Shown here piece after piece: positions 24,432 through 34,135 of a stretch of DNA of 52,965 nt; the stretch's first letter is position 1; every line of letters starts with the position of its first letter. The notes under the pieces were generated by a model that saw only the letters and a list, made by a program, of their open reading frames with translations, ran no database searches and was not told where the DNA came from. The stretch is from Pseudooceanicola lipolyticus. Lineage in GTDB: Bacteria; Pseudomonadota; Alphaproteobacteria; Rhodobacterales; Rhodobacteraceae. The translations under genes were made by a program, and so were the position numbers. The stretch spans positions 1 to 52,965 of the forward strand of contig NZ_PGTB01000018.1 of NCBI RefSeq assembly GCF_002786325.1, given 5' to 3'.

Positions 24432-26560
24432 GGCGGCTGATTATTGCAACTTTGGCCGCTTTCGCCCTTCTGGCCCTGCCGCTGAACGCCCAGACCTCGG
24501 ACGAGGAGGAACAGGGCCCGGCGGTTCTGGTCGCGGACAGCGTCTATATCACCCCCGACCGTACCCTGGTGGCGGAAGGCAATGTCGAGGCGCTGCAGGG
24601 CGAAACCCGCCTGCGCGCCAGCCGCATCAGCTTTGACCAGCGCGCCGGCACGCTGACCGTCGAAGGGCCGATCCGGCTGGACCAGGGCGGCAGCATCACC
24701 ATTCTGGCCAGCTATGCCGAACTGGACCGCGACCTGCAGAACGGGCTGCTGACCGGCGCGCGCATGGTGATGGACCAGCAATTGCAGCTGGCCTCACTGC
24801 AGATGACCCGCGTCGGCGGCCGCTATACCCAGCTGTACAAAACGGCAGTGACCTCGTGCCATGTCTGCGATGACGGGCGCCCGCCGCTGTGGCAGATCCG
24901 CGCCCGCAAGATCACCCACGACCAGGAGGAACAGCAGCTCTATTTCGAGGATGCGCAATTCCTGATCCTCGACGTGCCGGTGCTGTATTTTCCCGGCATG
25001 CGCCTGCCCGATCCGACGCTGAACCGCGCCACCGGGTTCCTGGTGCCCTCGGTGCGGACCACCTCGCAGCTGGGCACCGGGGTCCGGGTGCCGTATTTCT
25101 TCCGGCTGGGCGATCACGCCGACCTGACGCTTGCCCCCTACCTGTCCTCGAAGACCTCGACGCTGGACTACCGCTATCGTCAGGCCTTCCGCAAAGGCCG
25201 GATCACGCTGGAGGGCGCCCATACCCGCGACGACCTGGTTCCGGGCGAGACCCGCGGCTATCTGTTCGGGTCGGGCTATTTCGAATTGACCCGGGGCTAT
25301 CGTTTGGACTTCTCGCTGCAGACGGCCAGCGACAACGCCTATCTGGTGGATTACGGCCTGGATGACCTCGACCGCCTGCAAAGCGAAGTGTCGGTCAGCC
25401 GCTACAAGCACAACGCCGCCTTCCGCACCCGGCTGATTTACTATGACAGCTTGCGGGACACCGATGATGACAGCCTGCTGCCGACACTGGTCTTCGATTC
25501 CACACTGGAGCGGCGCTATTTTCCCCGCGCGATCGGCGGCGAGCTGCGCCTGGGCATCGACCTTCACCAGCATAACCGGACCTCGAACCTTGATATCCTG
25601 GGCCGCGACATCGGCCGCGCCACCGCCGATCTGAGCTGGTTGCGCAGCTGGATCCTGCCCGGCGGGCTGCGCGCCGATGGCGAACTGGGCCTGGCCGGCG
25701 ATGTGTTCCGGATCGAGCAGGACAGCAATTTTGAAGGCAATGTCGCGCGCGCCACGCCGCGTGCGGGCTTCCGGCTGAGCTATCCGATGCTGCGCACCGA
25801 AGGCTCGGGCGCGACGCAGTTGCTGGAACCGGTGGTGCAGATCGGCTGGTCGGAAATCCACGGCTCGGACGTGCCCAATGACGAAAGCACCTTTGTCGAA
25901 TTCGACCGCGGCAACCTGCTGTCGCTGTCACGTTTCCCGGCCGAGGACCGGCGCGAGGACGGCCAGGTCGTGGCCTATGGCATCAACTGGGCACGCTACG
26001 GCGTGCAGGGCTGGGAAACCTCGGCGACGCTGGGCCAGGTCTGGCGCGACACCGCCGACCCGGATTTCACCCAGACCTCGGGCCTGTCCGGCACCAGCTC
26101 GGACGTGCTGGTGGCGGCGCAGCTGCGGTATGATCGCAAGCTGGCCCTGACCGCGCGCATGTTGCTGGACGGCGCGTTCAGCTTTTCCAAGGCCGAACTG
26201 CGCGGTGATTGGACCGGCAACCGTGCCCAGCTGAGCGGAACCTATCTGTGGCTGGGCCCGGATGCGGCCGAATCCCGCAGCCAGGAATTGTCCGAAATCT
26301 ATCTGAACGGCGGCTATGACATCAGCCCCTCCTGGGAGGCGAGCGCCAATCTGCGCTATGACGTCTCGGACGACCGGGCGACGCGCGCCGGGGTCGGACT
26401 GGTCTATCGTAACGAATGTGTGACGGTGGATTTGAGCGTCAACCGGCGCTTTACCTCGTCGACAAGTATTGAGCCCACGACGGATTTCGGGTTTACCATC
26501 GCCCTGAGCGGATTTTCCGTTGACGCGGGACCAGAAACATACAGGCGATCATGCAGCTGA
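24428..26560 (+). CDS. lptD: LPS-assembly outer-membrane protein LptD
   Basis: A 710-residue outer-membrane beta-barrel protein that inserts lipopolysaccharide into the outer leaflet. A signal peptide ends near LNAQTSD. Residues about 35-130 form the LptA-like N-domain (VYITPDRTLVAEGNVEALQG). Two cysteines, C144 and C147, sit in TSCHVCDDG, and others near the C-terminus in RNECVTVD and the final RSC; they may form the stabilising disulfides known for LptD. The rest is a 26-strand-type barrel with repeated aromatic strand ends. It overlaps lptG by four bases and surA by ten. SurA is the chaperone LptD itself depends on, so co-translation is sensible. Length is somewhat shorter than the enterobacterial protein but usual for alphaproteobacteria. 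Confidence 0.9.
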   Translation: MRRLIIATLAAFALLALPLNAQTSDEEEQGPAVLVADSVYITPDRTLVAEGNVEALQGETRLRASRISFDQRAGTLTVEGPIRLDQGGSITILASYAELDRDLQNGLLTGARMVMDQQLQLASLQMTRVGGRYTQLYKTAVTSCHVCDDGRPPLWQIRARKITHDQEEQQLYFEDAQFLILDVPVLYFPGMRLPDPTLNRATGFLVPSVRTTSQLGTGVRVPYFFRLGDHADLTLAPYLSSKTSTLDYRYRQAFRKGRITLEGAHTRDDLVPGETRGYLFGSGYFELTRGYRLDFSLQTASDNAYLVDYGLDDLDRLQSEVSVSRYKHNAAFRTRLIYYDSLRDTDDDSLLPTLVFDSTLERRYFPRAIGGELRLGIDLHQHNRTSNLDILGRDIGRATADLSWLRSWILPGGLRADGELGLAGDVFRIEQDSNFEGNVARATPRAGFRLSYPMLRTEGSGATQLLEPVVQIGWSEIHGSDVPNDESTFVEFDRGNLLSLSRFPAEDRREDGQVVAYGINWARYGVQGWETSATLGQVWRDTADPDFTQTSGLSGTSSDVLVAAQLRYDRKLALTARMLLDGAFSFSKAELRGDWTGNRAQLSGTYLWLGPDAAESRSQELSEIYLNGGYDISPSWEASANLRYDVSDDRATRAGVGLVYRNECVTVDLSVNRRFTSSTSIEPTTDFGFTIALSGFSVDAGPETYRRSCS

Positions 26561-27804
26561 ACACGCGTAACTTGTCCGGGCCCGGTTTGCCCGTTTTTCT
26601 CGGCGCTTTCGCGGCGCTGTTGTTGATGTTTGCCCCGGCGCCCCGCCCGCTGCATGCGCAAAGCCTGTTTTCCCCGGCAATCACCGTGAATGACGAGGTG
26701 ATCACCAATTTCGAACTCGAGCAGCGCATCCGGTTCATGACCCTGCTGCGCGCCCCCGGAGACCCCGAGGAGCGCGCGCGCGAAGAGCTGATCGATGACC
26801 GGTTGCGCAACCAGGCGGTCCGCGACGCCGGCATCACCGTCACCGACGAACAGGTCAATGTCGGCATCGAAGACTATGCCGCGCGCACCCAGCTTTCGAC
26901 CGCCGCGTTCATCGACGCGTTGGGCGAAGGCGGCGTGGCGCCGGAAACACTGCGCGACTTCATCCGCACCAGCCTGGGCTGGCGCGAATTGGTGCGCGGC
27001 CGCTTCCTGAACCAGGCCCGCCCGTCGCAGGAAGAGGTCGATCGCGCGCTCAGCCAGGACCAGAGCAGCGGCGGGGTCAGCGTCTCGCTGGCCGAGGTGA
27101 TCATCCCGATCACCCCCGAGACCCTGGGCCAGGCCGAGGAACTGGCCCGCCAGATTTCCGACATTCAGGATTACGCCACCTTTTCTGATGCCGCCGCCCG
27201 GTTCTCGGCGGCCCCGACCCGCGACCGGGGCGGCGATCTGGGCTGGCTGGCGCTGAACACGCTTCCGCCGGCGCTGCGCCCCACGATCCTGGAACTGACG
27301 CCCGGCGAAACCAGCGCACCAATCCCGCTGCCCAATGCCATCGCGGTGTTCCAGATGCGCGGCATCCGCGAATTGCCGGTGCCGGCACCGCGCTATTCCA
27401 CCATCGACTATGCCGCCTATTACATTCCCGGTGGCCGGTCGCCCGAGGCGCTGGCGACGGCGGCCGAGATCGCCTTGCAGGTCGACCGCTGCGACGATCT
27501 TTATGGCATTGCCCAGGGCCAGCCGCCCGAGGTGCTGGACCGCGAAAGCCGGGCGCCGGGCGAGATCCCGCAGGACATCGCCCTGGAACTGGCCAAGCTG
27601 GATCCGGGCGAAACCTCGGCCACGCTGACCCGTGCCGATGGGCAAACCCTGGTGTTTCTGATGCTGTGCGGGCGCACCGCGGCGGTGAACGAAGCCGCGT
27701 CGCGGGACGATGTGGCATCGGCGCTGACCGTGCAGCGCCTGGAAAGCTTCGCCGAAAGCTATCTGCAGCAGCTGCGCGCCGACGCCCTGATCATCGAGCA
27801 ATGA
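26551..27804 (+). CDS. surA: periplasmic chaperone/peptidyl-prolyl isomerase SurA
   Basis: A 417-residue periplasmic parvulin-type protein that assists folding of outer-membrane proteins. The N-terminal segment (LGAFAALLLMFAPAPRPLHA) is a signal peptide. The SurA_N chaperone region follows with AITVNDEVITNFELEQRI and LIDDRLRNQAVRDAG. A parvulin domain lies around residues 175-275 with AARFSAAPTRDRGGDLGWL and GETSAPIPLPNAIAVFQM. The C-terminal portion is a second, diverged parvulin-like region. The ATG at 26551 lies inside the lptD end and the stop overlaps pdxA in an ATGA. The arrangement lptD-surA-pdxA-rsmA is conserved across many Proteobacteria. Confidence 0.88.
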   Translation: MQLNTRNLSGPGLPVFLGAFAALLLMFAPAPRPLHAQSLFSPAITVNDEVITNFELEQRIRFMTLLRAPGDPEERAREELIDDRLRNQAVRDAGITVTDEQVNVGIEDYAARTQLSTAAFIDALGEGGVAPETLRDFIRTSLGWRELVRGRFLNQARPSQEEVDRALSQDQSSGGVSVSLAEVIIPITPETLGQAEELARQISDIQDYATFSDAAARFSAAPTRDRGGDLGWLALNTLPPALRPTILELTPGETSAPIPLPNAIAVFQMRGIRELPVPAPRYSTIDYAAYYIPGGRSPEALATAAEIALQVDRCDDLYGIAQGQPPEVLDRESRAPGEIPQDIALELAKLDPGETSATLTRADGQTLVFLMLCGRTAAVNEAASRDDVASALTVQRLESFAESYLQQLRADALIIEQ

Positions 27805-28763
27805 CCGCGCCCATCGCGCTCAGCTGCGGCGAGCCTGCGGGGATCGGCCCGGAACTGGCCCTGCGCGCCTGGCAGGTGTTGCGCGACTCCTGCCCCTTTG
27901 TCTGGATCGGCGACCCGCGCCACCTGCCCCCGGACAGCCCGGTGGCAGAGCTGGACGACCCCGCCCAGGCCATGGATGCCAGCGCCACCGCGCTGCCCGT
28001 CCTGCCGCATCGTTTCGCCGCGCCCGCGACGCCCGGCATCGCCGATCCGCGCAATGCACGTGGCGTGATCGAGGTGCTGGAACGCGCGGTTGGGCTGGTG
28101 CAATCCGGCGCCGCCGCAGCGCTCTGTACCGCGCCGATCCACAAGAAGGCGCTGATCGACGGCGCCCAATTCGCCTATCCCGGCCATACCGAGTTTCTCG
28201 CGGCACTCGCCGGGGTGGAGCGGGTGGTGATGATGCTGGCCTCGGACCAGCTGCGGGTGGTGCCGGCCACCATCCATATCGCGCTGGCACAGGTGCCGCA
28301 GGTCCTGACCCCGGCCCTGCTGCGGGCGACCATCGAGATCACCGCGCGCGACCTGACCCGCCGCTTTGGCCTGGCCCGGCCGCGGATCGCGGTTGCCGGG
28401 CTGAACCCCCATGCCGGCGAAGGCGGCGCCATGGGCGGCGAGGAGCTGGACTGGATCGCGCCGCTGATCGCCGAGCTGGCCGCCGAAGGTCTGCAGATCA
28501 CCGGCCCCCACCCGGCCGACACGCTGTTTCACGCGGCGGCCCGCGCCCGCTATGACGTGGCGGTGGCGATGTATCACGACCAGGCGCTGATCCCGATCAA
28601 GACGCTGGATTTCGACCGCGGCGTGAACGTCACCCTGGGCCTGCCTTTCATCCGCACCTCGCCCGATCACGGCACCGCCTTTGACATTGCCGGCAAGGGG
28701 CTGGCCAACCCGTCCAGCCTGATCGAGGCGCTGAAGCTGGCACAACGGATGGCGGCAGGCTGA
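27801..28763 (+). CDS. pdxA: 4-hydroxythreonine-4-phosphate dehydrogenase
   Basis: A 320-residue PdxA enzyme of pyridoxal 5'-phosphate biosynthesis. It oxidises 4-phosphohydroxy-L-threonine with NAD in the DXP-dependent pathway. Family blocks seen are [17 protein letters not shown] at the start, [26 protein letters not shown] with the first metal-binding His, [27 protein letters not shown] with further metal-binding His, and [15 protein letters not shown]. The ATG at 27801 overlaps the surA stop; the open frame from 27666 runs through surA and is rejected. rsmA follows after four bases. The enzyme appears complete. Confidence 0.93.
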   Translation: MTAPIALSCGEPAGIGPELALRAWQVLRDSCPFVWIGDPRHLPPDSPVAELDDPAQAMDASATALPVLPHRFAAPATPGIADPRNARGVIEVLERAVGLVQSGAAAALCTAPIHKKALIDGAQFAYPGHTEFLAALAGVERVVMMLASDQLRVVPATIHIALAQVPQVLTPALLRATIEITARDLTRRFGLARPRIAVAGLNPHAGEGGAMGGEELDWIAPLIAELAAEGLQITGPHPADTLFHAAARARYDVAVAMYHDQALIPIKTLDFDRGVNVTLGLPFIRTSPDHGTAFDIAGKGLANPSSLIEALKLAQRMAAG

Positions 28764-28767
28764 AGCG

Positions 28768-29622
28768 ATGAGCGCGATCGACACCCTCCCCCCGCTGCGC
28801 GCCGTGATCGCCACGCATGGGCTGTCGGCGCGCAAGGCGCTGGGGCAGAATTTTTTGCTGGATCTCAACCTGACCTCGAAAATCGCCCGGCAGGCCGGCG
28901 ACCTCGCGCAATGCGACGTGCTGGAAATCGGCCCCGGCCCCGGCGGGCTGACCCGCGGGTTGCTGGCCGAAGGTGCGCGCAAGGTGCTGGCGGTCGAGAA
29001 AGACGCCCGCTGCCTGCCGGCGCTGGCCGAGATCGCCGCGGCCTATCCCGGCCGGCTGGAGGTGATCCACGGCGACGCGCTGGAGGTCGACCCGCTGGCG
29101 CATCTGACGCCGCCGATCCGGATTGCGGGCAACCTGCCCTATAATATCGGCACCGAACTGCTGGTGCGCTGGCTGACGCCGAAGGCCTGGCCGCCGGTCT
29201 GGGACAGCCTGACACTGATGTTCCAGCGCGAAGTGGCGGAACGGATCGTGGCTCGGCCGGGCAGCAAAAGCTATGGCCGGCTGGCCTTGCTGGCGCAGTG
29301 GCGGGCCGAGGCGCGCATCGTCATGTCGCTGCCGCCCGAAGCGTTTACACCGCCGCCAAAAGTGTCCAGCGCGGTGGTGCATCTGACCGCCCTGCCCGAG
29401 CCGCGCCACCCGGCCGATCCGGCAATCCTGTCGCGCGTGGTTGCGGCGGCGTTCAACCAGCGGCGCAAGATGCTGCGCGCCTCGCTCAAAGGCCTGGCAC
29501 CGAATATCGCCGACATTCTGGAACAGGCGGGAATCGCCCCCACCGACCGGGCCGAGCAGATCCCGCTTGAGCGGTTTTGCGCGCTGGCGCGTCTGCTTGA
29601 GGATCAGGCAGCAAAGCCTTAG
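28768..29622 (+). CDS. rsmA: 16S rRNA dimethyladenosine methyltransferase
   Basis: A 284-residue RsmA/KsgA enzyme that dimethylates the two adjacent adenosines in the 3' hairpin of 16S rRNA, a late step in small-subunit maturation. Seen are [20 protein letters not shown], the SAM-binding motif [15 protein letters not shown], the acidic [11 protein letters not shown], and the catalytic motif [14 protein letters not shown], followed by [11 protein letters not shown]. The C-terminal helical domain has [17 protein letters not shown]. It is the last gene of the lptF-rsmA run and is followed by a strong hairpin at 29,663. No anomalies are seen. Confidence 0.94.
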   Translation: MSAIDTLPPLRAVIATHGLSARKALGQNFLLDLNLTSKIARQAGDLAQCDVLEIGPGPGGLTRGLLAEGARKVLAVEKDARCLPALAEIAAAYPGRLEVIHGDALEVDPLAHLTPPIRIAGNLPYNIGTELLVRWLTPKAWPPVWDSLTLMFQREVAERIVARPGSKSYGRLALLAQWRAEARIVMSLPPEAFTPPPKVSSAVVHLTALPEPRHPADPAILSRVVAAAFNQRRKMLRASLKGLAPNIADILEQAGIAPTDRAEQIPLERFCALARLLEDQAAKP

Positions 29623-29662
29623 CAATACGCGGCTTTTGCCGCTGCTATTGGCGCGGCGATGA

Positions 29663-29686
29663 AGCCCCGGAGCACCCTCCGGGGCT
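29663..29686. terminator. bidirectional terminator between rsmA and the DUF4167 gene
   Basis: AGCCCCGGAG at 29663-29672 and CTCCGGGGCT at 29677-29686 form a perfect 10-base stem with a CACC loop between two converging genes. No strong T-run is present on either side. Confidence 0.7.
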
Positions 29687-29708
29687 GCGCCCTGTCTGGA
29701 TTTGGAGG

Positions 29709-30317
29709 TTACTCGGCCGCTTCGGGCGCGCCGCTATCCTCGGCAGGGGTGTCGGCCTTGGCAGCAGCGTCAGACGCCGTGCTGGCCTTTTTCGGGGATT
29801 TGGTGGTCTTGCGGGTGCGGGTCGAGGTCTTGCGGGCCGGTTTCTTGGGCGCGCTCTCGGGGGTTTCCACCAACCCGCTATCCTCTTCGGCAGCCCCGCT
29901 ATCGGCAACTTCCATGGCATCCGGCTGAACCGCCGGCTCTTCGGCCGCTGCGGCCGGTTCCGGCTGTTCCGGTTGCTCGCGTTCCTGGCGCTCGGCGCGT
30001 TCGCGATCACGTTCGGCCTGGCGCTCGCGGTTCTGGCGTTCCTGCTCTTCCCGGCGCTGTTCGATCTCGCGCTGGGCCTGGCTCAGCATGCGCAGGTAAT
30101 GCTCGGCATGCTGCTGGAAGTTCTCGGTGGCGACCCGGTCGTTGCCCAGTTGCGCGTCACGCGCCAACTGGTTGTATTTGTCGATAATCTGCTGCGGCGT
30201 GCCCCGGACCTTGCCTTCCGGACCGGAACTGTCGAACACCCGGTTGACCACATTGCCACCGGACGTACCTTTGCTGCGGTTCGATTTCGAACGCGAACGT
30301 GATTTCGATGATCTCAT
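29709..30317 (-). CDS. DUF4167 domain protein
   Basis: A 202-residue soluble protein. The first about 80 residues are the DUF4167 domain, with a basic Ser/Arg/Lys start, then GNVVNRVFDSSGPEGKVRGT, QQIIDKYNQLARDAQLGNDR and NFQQHAEHYLRML. The remainder is low complexity: a charged Glu/Arg helix at about 82-115, then acidic Pro/Ala segments, and a Lys/Arg/Thr-rich block near 158-180. The family is restricted mostly to alphaproteobacteria, is usually next to prmC-prfA as here, and is of unknown function. The basic ends suggest RNA or DNA binding, which is inference. It lies 235 bases downstream of prmC on the same strand, and that gap is lower in GC with T-rich tracts. Confidence 0.85.
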   Translation of the reverse strand: MRSSKSRSRSKSNRSKGTSGGNVVNRVFDSSGPEGKVRGTPQQIIDKYNQLARDAQLGNDRVATENFQQHAEHYLRMLSQAQREIEQRREEQERQNRERQAERDRERAERQEREQPEQPEPAAAAEEPAVQPDAMEVADSGAAEEDSGLVETPESAPKKPARKTSTRTRKTTKSPKKASTASDAAAKADTPAEDSGAPEAAE

Positions 30318-30552
30318 GTACTTATTGTTAGCCTTATGCTCGCTGTCTTCTGATCCGTTTGACGCCTCTTGCGTTCAGGAAATTCGCCGGATCGTGGACT
30401 TTTGGGCTTGGCGTCGCGCGGGAGCTGCAAGAGCATCCACCGAAGCAACACTATTGAGAAAACATTTTTGGAGCGAACAGACAAGGGGGAGCGCGCATTT
30501 TTTCCGCCCTTTTCGCTTGAATTGAACTTTTTTCTCCCCGTTTCAGAAGCAA

Positions 30553-31383
30553 TCAGGCCGCGCGGGCCCGAATGACCCGGTCGCGCCCGTCCAGGTCGGC
30601 GATGGCACCGATGTCGCGTAACCCCGCCTGGGCCAGCAGATTTTGCACCGCCGCCGCCTGTGTCGGACCGATTTCCAACAGGATCCGCCCGCCCGGCGCC
30701 AGATAGCCGATCAGCCCGTCTGCAATCCGCCGATAAGCGCCCAGCCCGTCCCCTTCATCGGTCAGGGCGATCCGCGGTTCGTGCCGGCGCACGTCCTCGT
30801 CCAACCCCTCCCATTCGGCGCGGGCGATATAGGGCGGATTCGACACGATCAGGTCGAACTGCCCGGTCACCGCGGCAAACCAGTCCGACCGCTGGATCGA
30901 CGCCCGCGCCTGGACCCGGTGCAGCACCGCATTGGCACTGGCCTGCAGGCAGGCCGCCTCGGAGATGTCGACGCCGATGCCGCGCGCGTCCTGCCGCTCG
31001 GCCAGCAAGGTCACCAGGATGCATCCCGACCCCACGCCCAGATCCAGAACCCGCGAAAACGGCTCGGCCAGGGCCGCCTCGATCAGGGTCTCGGTCTCGG
31101 GGCGCGGATCCAGCACCTCGCCGCTGACCTTGAAGCGGCGGCCATAGAATTCGCGTTCGCCGATCAGGTGCGAGACCGGCACGCGGATGGCCCGCAGAGC
31201 CACCAGCTGTTCGAACCGTTCCTCGATCTCGGGCGACAGGTCCTCGGGCGCGATCAGGGTGACCCGTGTCGCATCGACCCGCGCCGCATGGGCCAGCAGC
31301 ACCCGCGCATCCCGCGCCGGATCGGCAACCCCGGCGGCGCGCAGCCGCGCGGCGGCGGCGGCCATGGCCTGGGCCGCGGTCAT
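30553..31383 (-). CDS. prmC: release factor glutamine methyltransferase
   Basis: A 276-residue class I SAM methyltransferase that methylates the glutamine of the GGQ motif in release factors RF1 and RF2. The N-terminal helical domain contains [16 protein letters not shown] and [26 protein letters not shown] (read in parts). SAM motif I is [15 protein letters not shown] and the catalytic motif is [13 protein letters not shown]. The ATG overlaps the prfA stop by four bases, so the enzyme is made together with its substrate. The C-terminus is complete, ending with DRVIRARAA. No anomalies are seen. Confidence 0.93.
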   Translation of the reverse strand: MTAAQAMAAAAARLRAAGVADPARDARVLLAHAARVDATRVTLIAPEDLSPEIEERFEQLVALRAIRVPVSHLIGEREFYGRRFKVSGEVLDPRPETETLIEAALAEPFSRVLDLGVGSGCILVTLLAERQDARGIGVDISEAACLQASANAVLHRVQARASIQRSDWFAAVTGQFDLIVSNPPYIARAEWEGLDEDVRRHEPRIALTDEGDGLGAYRRIADGLIGYLAPGGRILLEIGPTQAAAVQNLLAQAGLRDIGAIADLDGRDRVIRARAA

Positions 31384-32447
31384 GAGCCCATCTCGGCCAT
31401 CTGCCGGGCCTGGGAATCGGTGGTCAGCGCATCGACGATGTCATCCAGATCGCCTGCCATCACCTGGTCCAGCTTGTACAGCGTCAGCCCGATGCGGTGA
31501 TCGGTCAGCCGGCCCTGCGGGAAATTATAGGTGCGGATACGTTCCGAGCGGTCGCCCGATCCCACCTGCGCCGCGCGGCTGGCCGACCGTTCGTCATGCG
31601 CGCGCTGGCGTTCCAGGTCGAACAGCCGGGTCTTCAGCACCTGCATCGCGATTTCGCGGTTCCGGTGCTGCGACTTTTCCGAACTGGTGACCACGATGCC
31701 GGTGGGCAGATGGGTGATCCGCACAGCGGAATCGGTGGTGTTCACATGCTGGCCGCCGGCCCCGGAGGACCGCATCGTATCGATGCGCAGATCGTTCGGG
31801 TCGACCTGCACATCCACATCCTCGGCCTCGGGCAGCACCGCCACGGTCGCCGCCGAAGTGTGGATGCGGCCACCGCTTTCGGTGGTCGGCACCCGCTGCA
31901 CGCGATGCACGCCGCTTTCGAACTTGAGCCGGGCAAACACGTTGTCGCCGGTGATCCGGGCGATCACCTCCTTGATCCCGCCCAGCTCGGTCATCTGCTG
32001 TTCGATGATGTCGACGCCCCAGCCGCGTTCCTCGGCATAGCGCTGGTACATGCGCAGCAGGTCGCCGGCGAACAGCGCCGCCTCGTCGCCGCCGGTGCCG
32101 GGGCGGATCTCGAGGATCGCCGGGCGGCTGTCGGCCTCGTCGCGCGGCAGCAGCGCCAGTTGCAGCGCATGTTCGGCCTCGGGCAGCCGAGCGCGCAGCA
32201 CCGGCAACTCTTCCTCGGCCAGAACCTTCATATCCGGATCGGCCAGCATCGCTTCGGCCTCGGCCAGGTCGCTGCGCAGCCGGCGCCAGGCGGCGATCTG
32301 GTCGACCACCGGTTTCAGGTTGGAATATTCCTTGGCCAGCTTGGCGATATCGCCGCGGCCATCGGCCATCGCCGCTTCCAGATACTGGAAACGCTGGATG
32401 ATCTGTTCAAGGCGGTCTTCGGGCACCATCCGCGCGGTGTCTTCCAT
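31380..32447 (-). CDS. prfA: peptide chain release factor 1
   Basis: A 355-residue RF1, which reads UAG and UAA stop codons and triggers hydrolysis of peptidyl-tRNA. The GGQ motif is in [19 protein letters not shown], and the codon-recognition region with the P-x-T type motif lies in [20 protein letters not shown]. The C-terminus has [22 protein letters not shown] at 32447 opens the longest frame; an in-frame ATG at 32429 ([10 protein letters not shown]) matches relatives and is an equally good start. It is upstream of prmC with a four-base overlap and divergent from a small secreted-protein gene at 43 bases. Confidence 0.93.
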   Translation of the reverse strand: MEDTARMVPEDRLEQIIQRFQYLEAAMADGRGDIAKLAKEYSNLKPVVDQIAAWRRLRSDLAEAEAMLADPDMKVLAEEELPVLRARLPEAEHALQLALLPRDEADSRPAILEIRPGTGGDEAALFAGDLLRMYQRYAEERGWGVDIIEQQMTELGGIKEVIARITGDNVFARLKFESGVHRVQRVPTTESGGRIHTSAATVAVLPEAEDVDVQVDPNDLRIDTMRSSGAGGQHVNTTDSAVRITHLPTGIVVTSSEKSQHRNREIAMQVLKTRLFDLERQRAHDERSASRAAQVGSGDRSERIRTYNFPQGRLTDHRIGLTLYKLDQVMAGDLDDIVDALTTDSQARQMAEMGS

Positions 32448-32490
32448 CGAAACAGTTTGGTCAAGGGTCGCAATGTGCTAAGATTATAAC

Positions 32491-32778
32491 ATGACACGGG
32501 TTCTGCTGATCCTGCTTATGCTGTCCACCCCGGCCCTGGCCGATGTCACCGGACCGGGCGGCAAGACAGTGGACTGTTATTGCACCGACAAATCAGGCTC
32601 GCGGGTGGAACTGGGCGAAACCATCTGCCTGCAGGTCGATGGCCGCATGTTTATGGCGCAATGCCAGATGTCGCTGAACGTGCCGATGTGGCGCGAGGTG
32701 CAAAAAGGCTGTTTGTCCTCCGGTTTGCAAAGCATCGATCCACTGCTCGACGCGGGCCCGGTTTATTCCAAGATCTGA
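32491..32778 (+). CDS. small periplasmic cysteine-containing protein
   Basis: A 95-residue protein with a clear signal peptide, MTRVLLILLMLSTPALA, followed by a short exported domain. The mature part contains cysteines in DCYCTDKSG, ETICLQVDG, AQCQMSLN and KGCLSS, so one to three disulfides are possible. I recognise it as a type of conserved hypothetical common in Rhodobacterales but without known function. The ATG is divergent from prfA with a short gap and no obvious Shine-Dalgarno sequence. The last 62 codons lie opposite the 3' part of the DUF1499 gene. This is unusual and suggests that one of the two frames has lost its original stop. The signal peptide and cysteine pattern make this frame convincing at least through KGCLSS. 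Confidence 0.68.
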   Translation: MTRVLLILLMLSTPALADVTGPGGKTVDCYCTDKSGSRVELGETICLQVDGRMFMAQCQMSLNVPMWREVQKGCLSSGLQSIDPLLDAGPVYSKI

Positions 32779-33135
32779 GCGGCCAAAGCGCAACCGTGCG
32801 AAGATGCGCAGGGTGTCGCCCTGCTGCTGCACCGTGGTGTAATCGGGAAAGCCCAGCACCCGCGAGCGGGTGACATAGGTCACGTGGCCGTCGACCACGC
32901 TGCCGGCCAGACGGGTGGTGCGCGGCGTTGCCCGGATGATCGCATCCAGCTGGGCCAGCGCCTGGGGCCCGGCCTCCAGCACCCGTTCGACGCCGCCGTC
33001 AAAATCGCGATTGCCGTCGAAGTCCAGCCGGACATGCCAGTGCGCCGGATCGTTGGGGGCCAGCCGCACATAGCCGTCCGCCACCACCGCCACGCACAGC
33101 AGGATCCAGCCTGCCAGGACGATCCGCTTCATCAT
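32593..33135 (-). CDS. DUF1499 family membrane-anchored protein
   Basis: A DUF1499-type protein of about 180 residues with an N-terminal membrane anchor (RIVLAGWILLCVAVVADGYV). Family blocks seen are the YVTRSRVLGFPDYTTVQ segment and LRIFARLRFGRSDLGINRAR followed by VEQWIDAL, where relatives normally end soon after. Here the frame runs on for about 48 more codons of Gln/His-rich sequence that looks like the reverse side of the secreted-protein gene on the plus strand. Tandem ATGs at 33135 and 33132 follow GGAG; the open frame to 33162 is longer but less likely. The function of the family is unknown. The 3' extension is probably a lost stop codon. Confidence 0.72.
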   Translation of the reverse strand: MMKRIVLAGWILLCVAVVADGYVRLAPNDPAHWHVRLDFDGNRDFDGGVERVLEAGPQALAQLDAIIRATPRTTRLAGSVVDGHVTYVTRSRVLGFPDYTTVQQQGDTLRIFARLRFGRSDLGINRARVEQWIDALQTGGQTAFLHLAPHRHVQRHLALRHKHAAIDLQADGFAQFHPRA

Positions 33136-33187
33136 TGCGCCGATCTCCGTTCCATGCACCAAGGCTACAGGCGCGGTGGGTCGGTTG

Positions 33188-34135
33188 TCAGTGCGGCGTA
33201 ACGCCCGGCAGGATACAGAGCATCTCGTAGAGCAGATTGGCAGCGGTCAGCGCGGTATTGCCCGACGGGTCATAGGGCGGCGACACTTCGACCAGGTCGC
33301 AGCCGACGATATTTGCACCCGCCAGCGCCCGGATCAACTGCAGCGCCTGCGCCGTGGTCAACCCGCCGATCTCGGGCGTGCCGGTGCCGGGGGCATAGGC
33401 CGGGTCCAGACTGTCGATGTCAAAGCTGACATAGACCGGCAGCGTGCCGATTTCGGCGCGGATCTGCTGCCCCAGCTTGTCCAGCGGCTTGCCCCACAGC
33501 TCGTGCGCCTGAAAGATTTGAAAGCCCCAGCCCTGCGCCTCGGTAAAGTCGGTGGCGGCATAGCCGGTGCCGCGCAGCCCGACCTGAAACACCTTGTCGG
33601 CGCGGATCAGGCCCTCTTCATAGGCGCGGCGGAAGGTGGTGCCGTGACATTCGCGTTCGCCGAACATCTGGTCATTTACATCCGCATGGGCATCGACATG
33701 CAGCAGCGCCACCGGCCCGCTTTTTTTTGCGATGGCGCGCAGCACCGGCAAGGTCAGCGTGTGATCGCCCCCCATCGCCAACGGAATCAGGTCATGGGCG
33801 AGGATCTGGTCGTAACTTTCGGAGATGATACGAATCGTGTCGGCCAGGTTGAAGGTGTTGATCGCCAGATCACCGATATCGGCAACCTGCAAACGGTCGA
33901 ACGGGGCCGCCCCGGTGGCCATATTATAGGGCCGGATCATCGCGCTTTCGGCGCGGATCTGCTTGGGTCCGAACCGGGTGCCCGACCGCCACGAGGTGCC
34001 GATATCCATCGGGATGCCCAGGAAGGCCACGTCCAACCCGGCCAGATCGCTGGCCTGGGGCAGCCGCATGAAGGTATTGGGGCCCGAAAACCGCGCCAAC
34101 TCGTTGCCGCCCAAGGGCTGGTTGAACCCGGTCAT
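33188..34135 (-). CDS. speB: ureohydrolase, agmatinase family (copy 1)
   Basis: A 315-residue manganese ureohydrolase that cleaves a guanidino compound to urea plus an amine. Metal ligands are in AMGGDHTLTLPVL, LLHVDAHADVND and VSFDIDSLDPAYAPGTGTPE, followed by GGLTTAQALQLIRALAG. The substrate is most likely agmatine, giving putrescine, but guanidinobutyrate and other guanidino acids are hydrolysed by close relatives and cannot be excluded. The ATG overlaps the stop of a second ureohydrolase gene by four bases, and an M20 amidohydrolase is the first gene of the set. Metal residues are intact in both copies, so they probably differ in substrate. Confidence 0.85.
   Translation of the reverse strand: MTGFNQPLGGNELARFSGPNTFMRLPQASDLAGLDVAFLGIPMDIGTSWRSGTRFGPKQIRAESAMIRPYNMATGAAPFDRLQVADIGDLAINTFNLADTIRIISESYDQILAHDLIPLAMGGDHTLTLPVLRAIAKKSGPVALLHVDAHADVNDQMFGERECHGTTFRRAYEEGLIRADKVFQVGLRGTGYAATDFTEAQGWGFQIFQAHELWGKPLDKLGQQIRAEIGTLPVYVSFDIDSLDPAYAPGTGTPEIGGLTTAQALQLIRALAGANIVGCDLVEVSPPYDPSGNTALTAANLLYEMLCILPGVTPH

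Noticed and set aside
30318-30552. Small RNA between prmC and the DUF4167 gene
   Set aside because: The gap is T-rich and structured only weakly; no promoter-terminator pair was clear.
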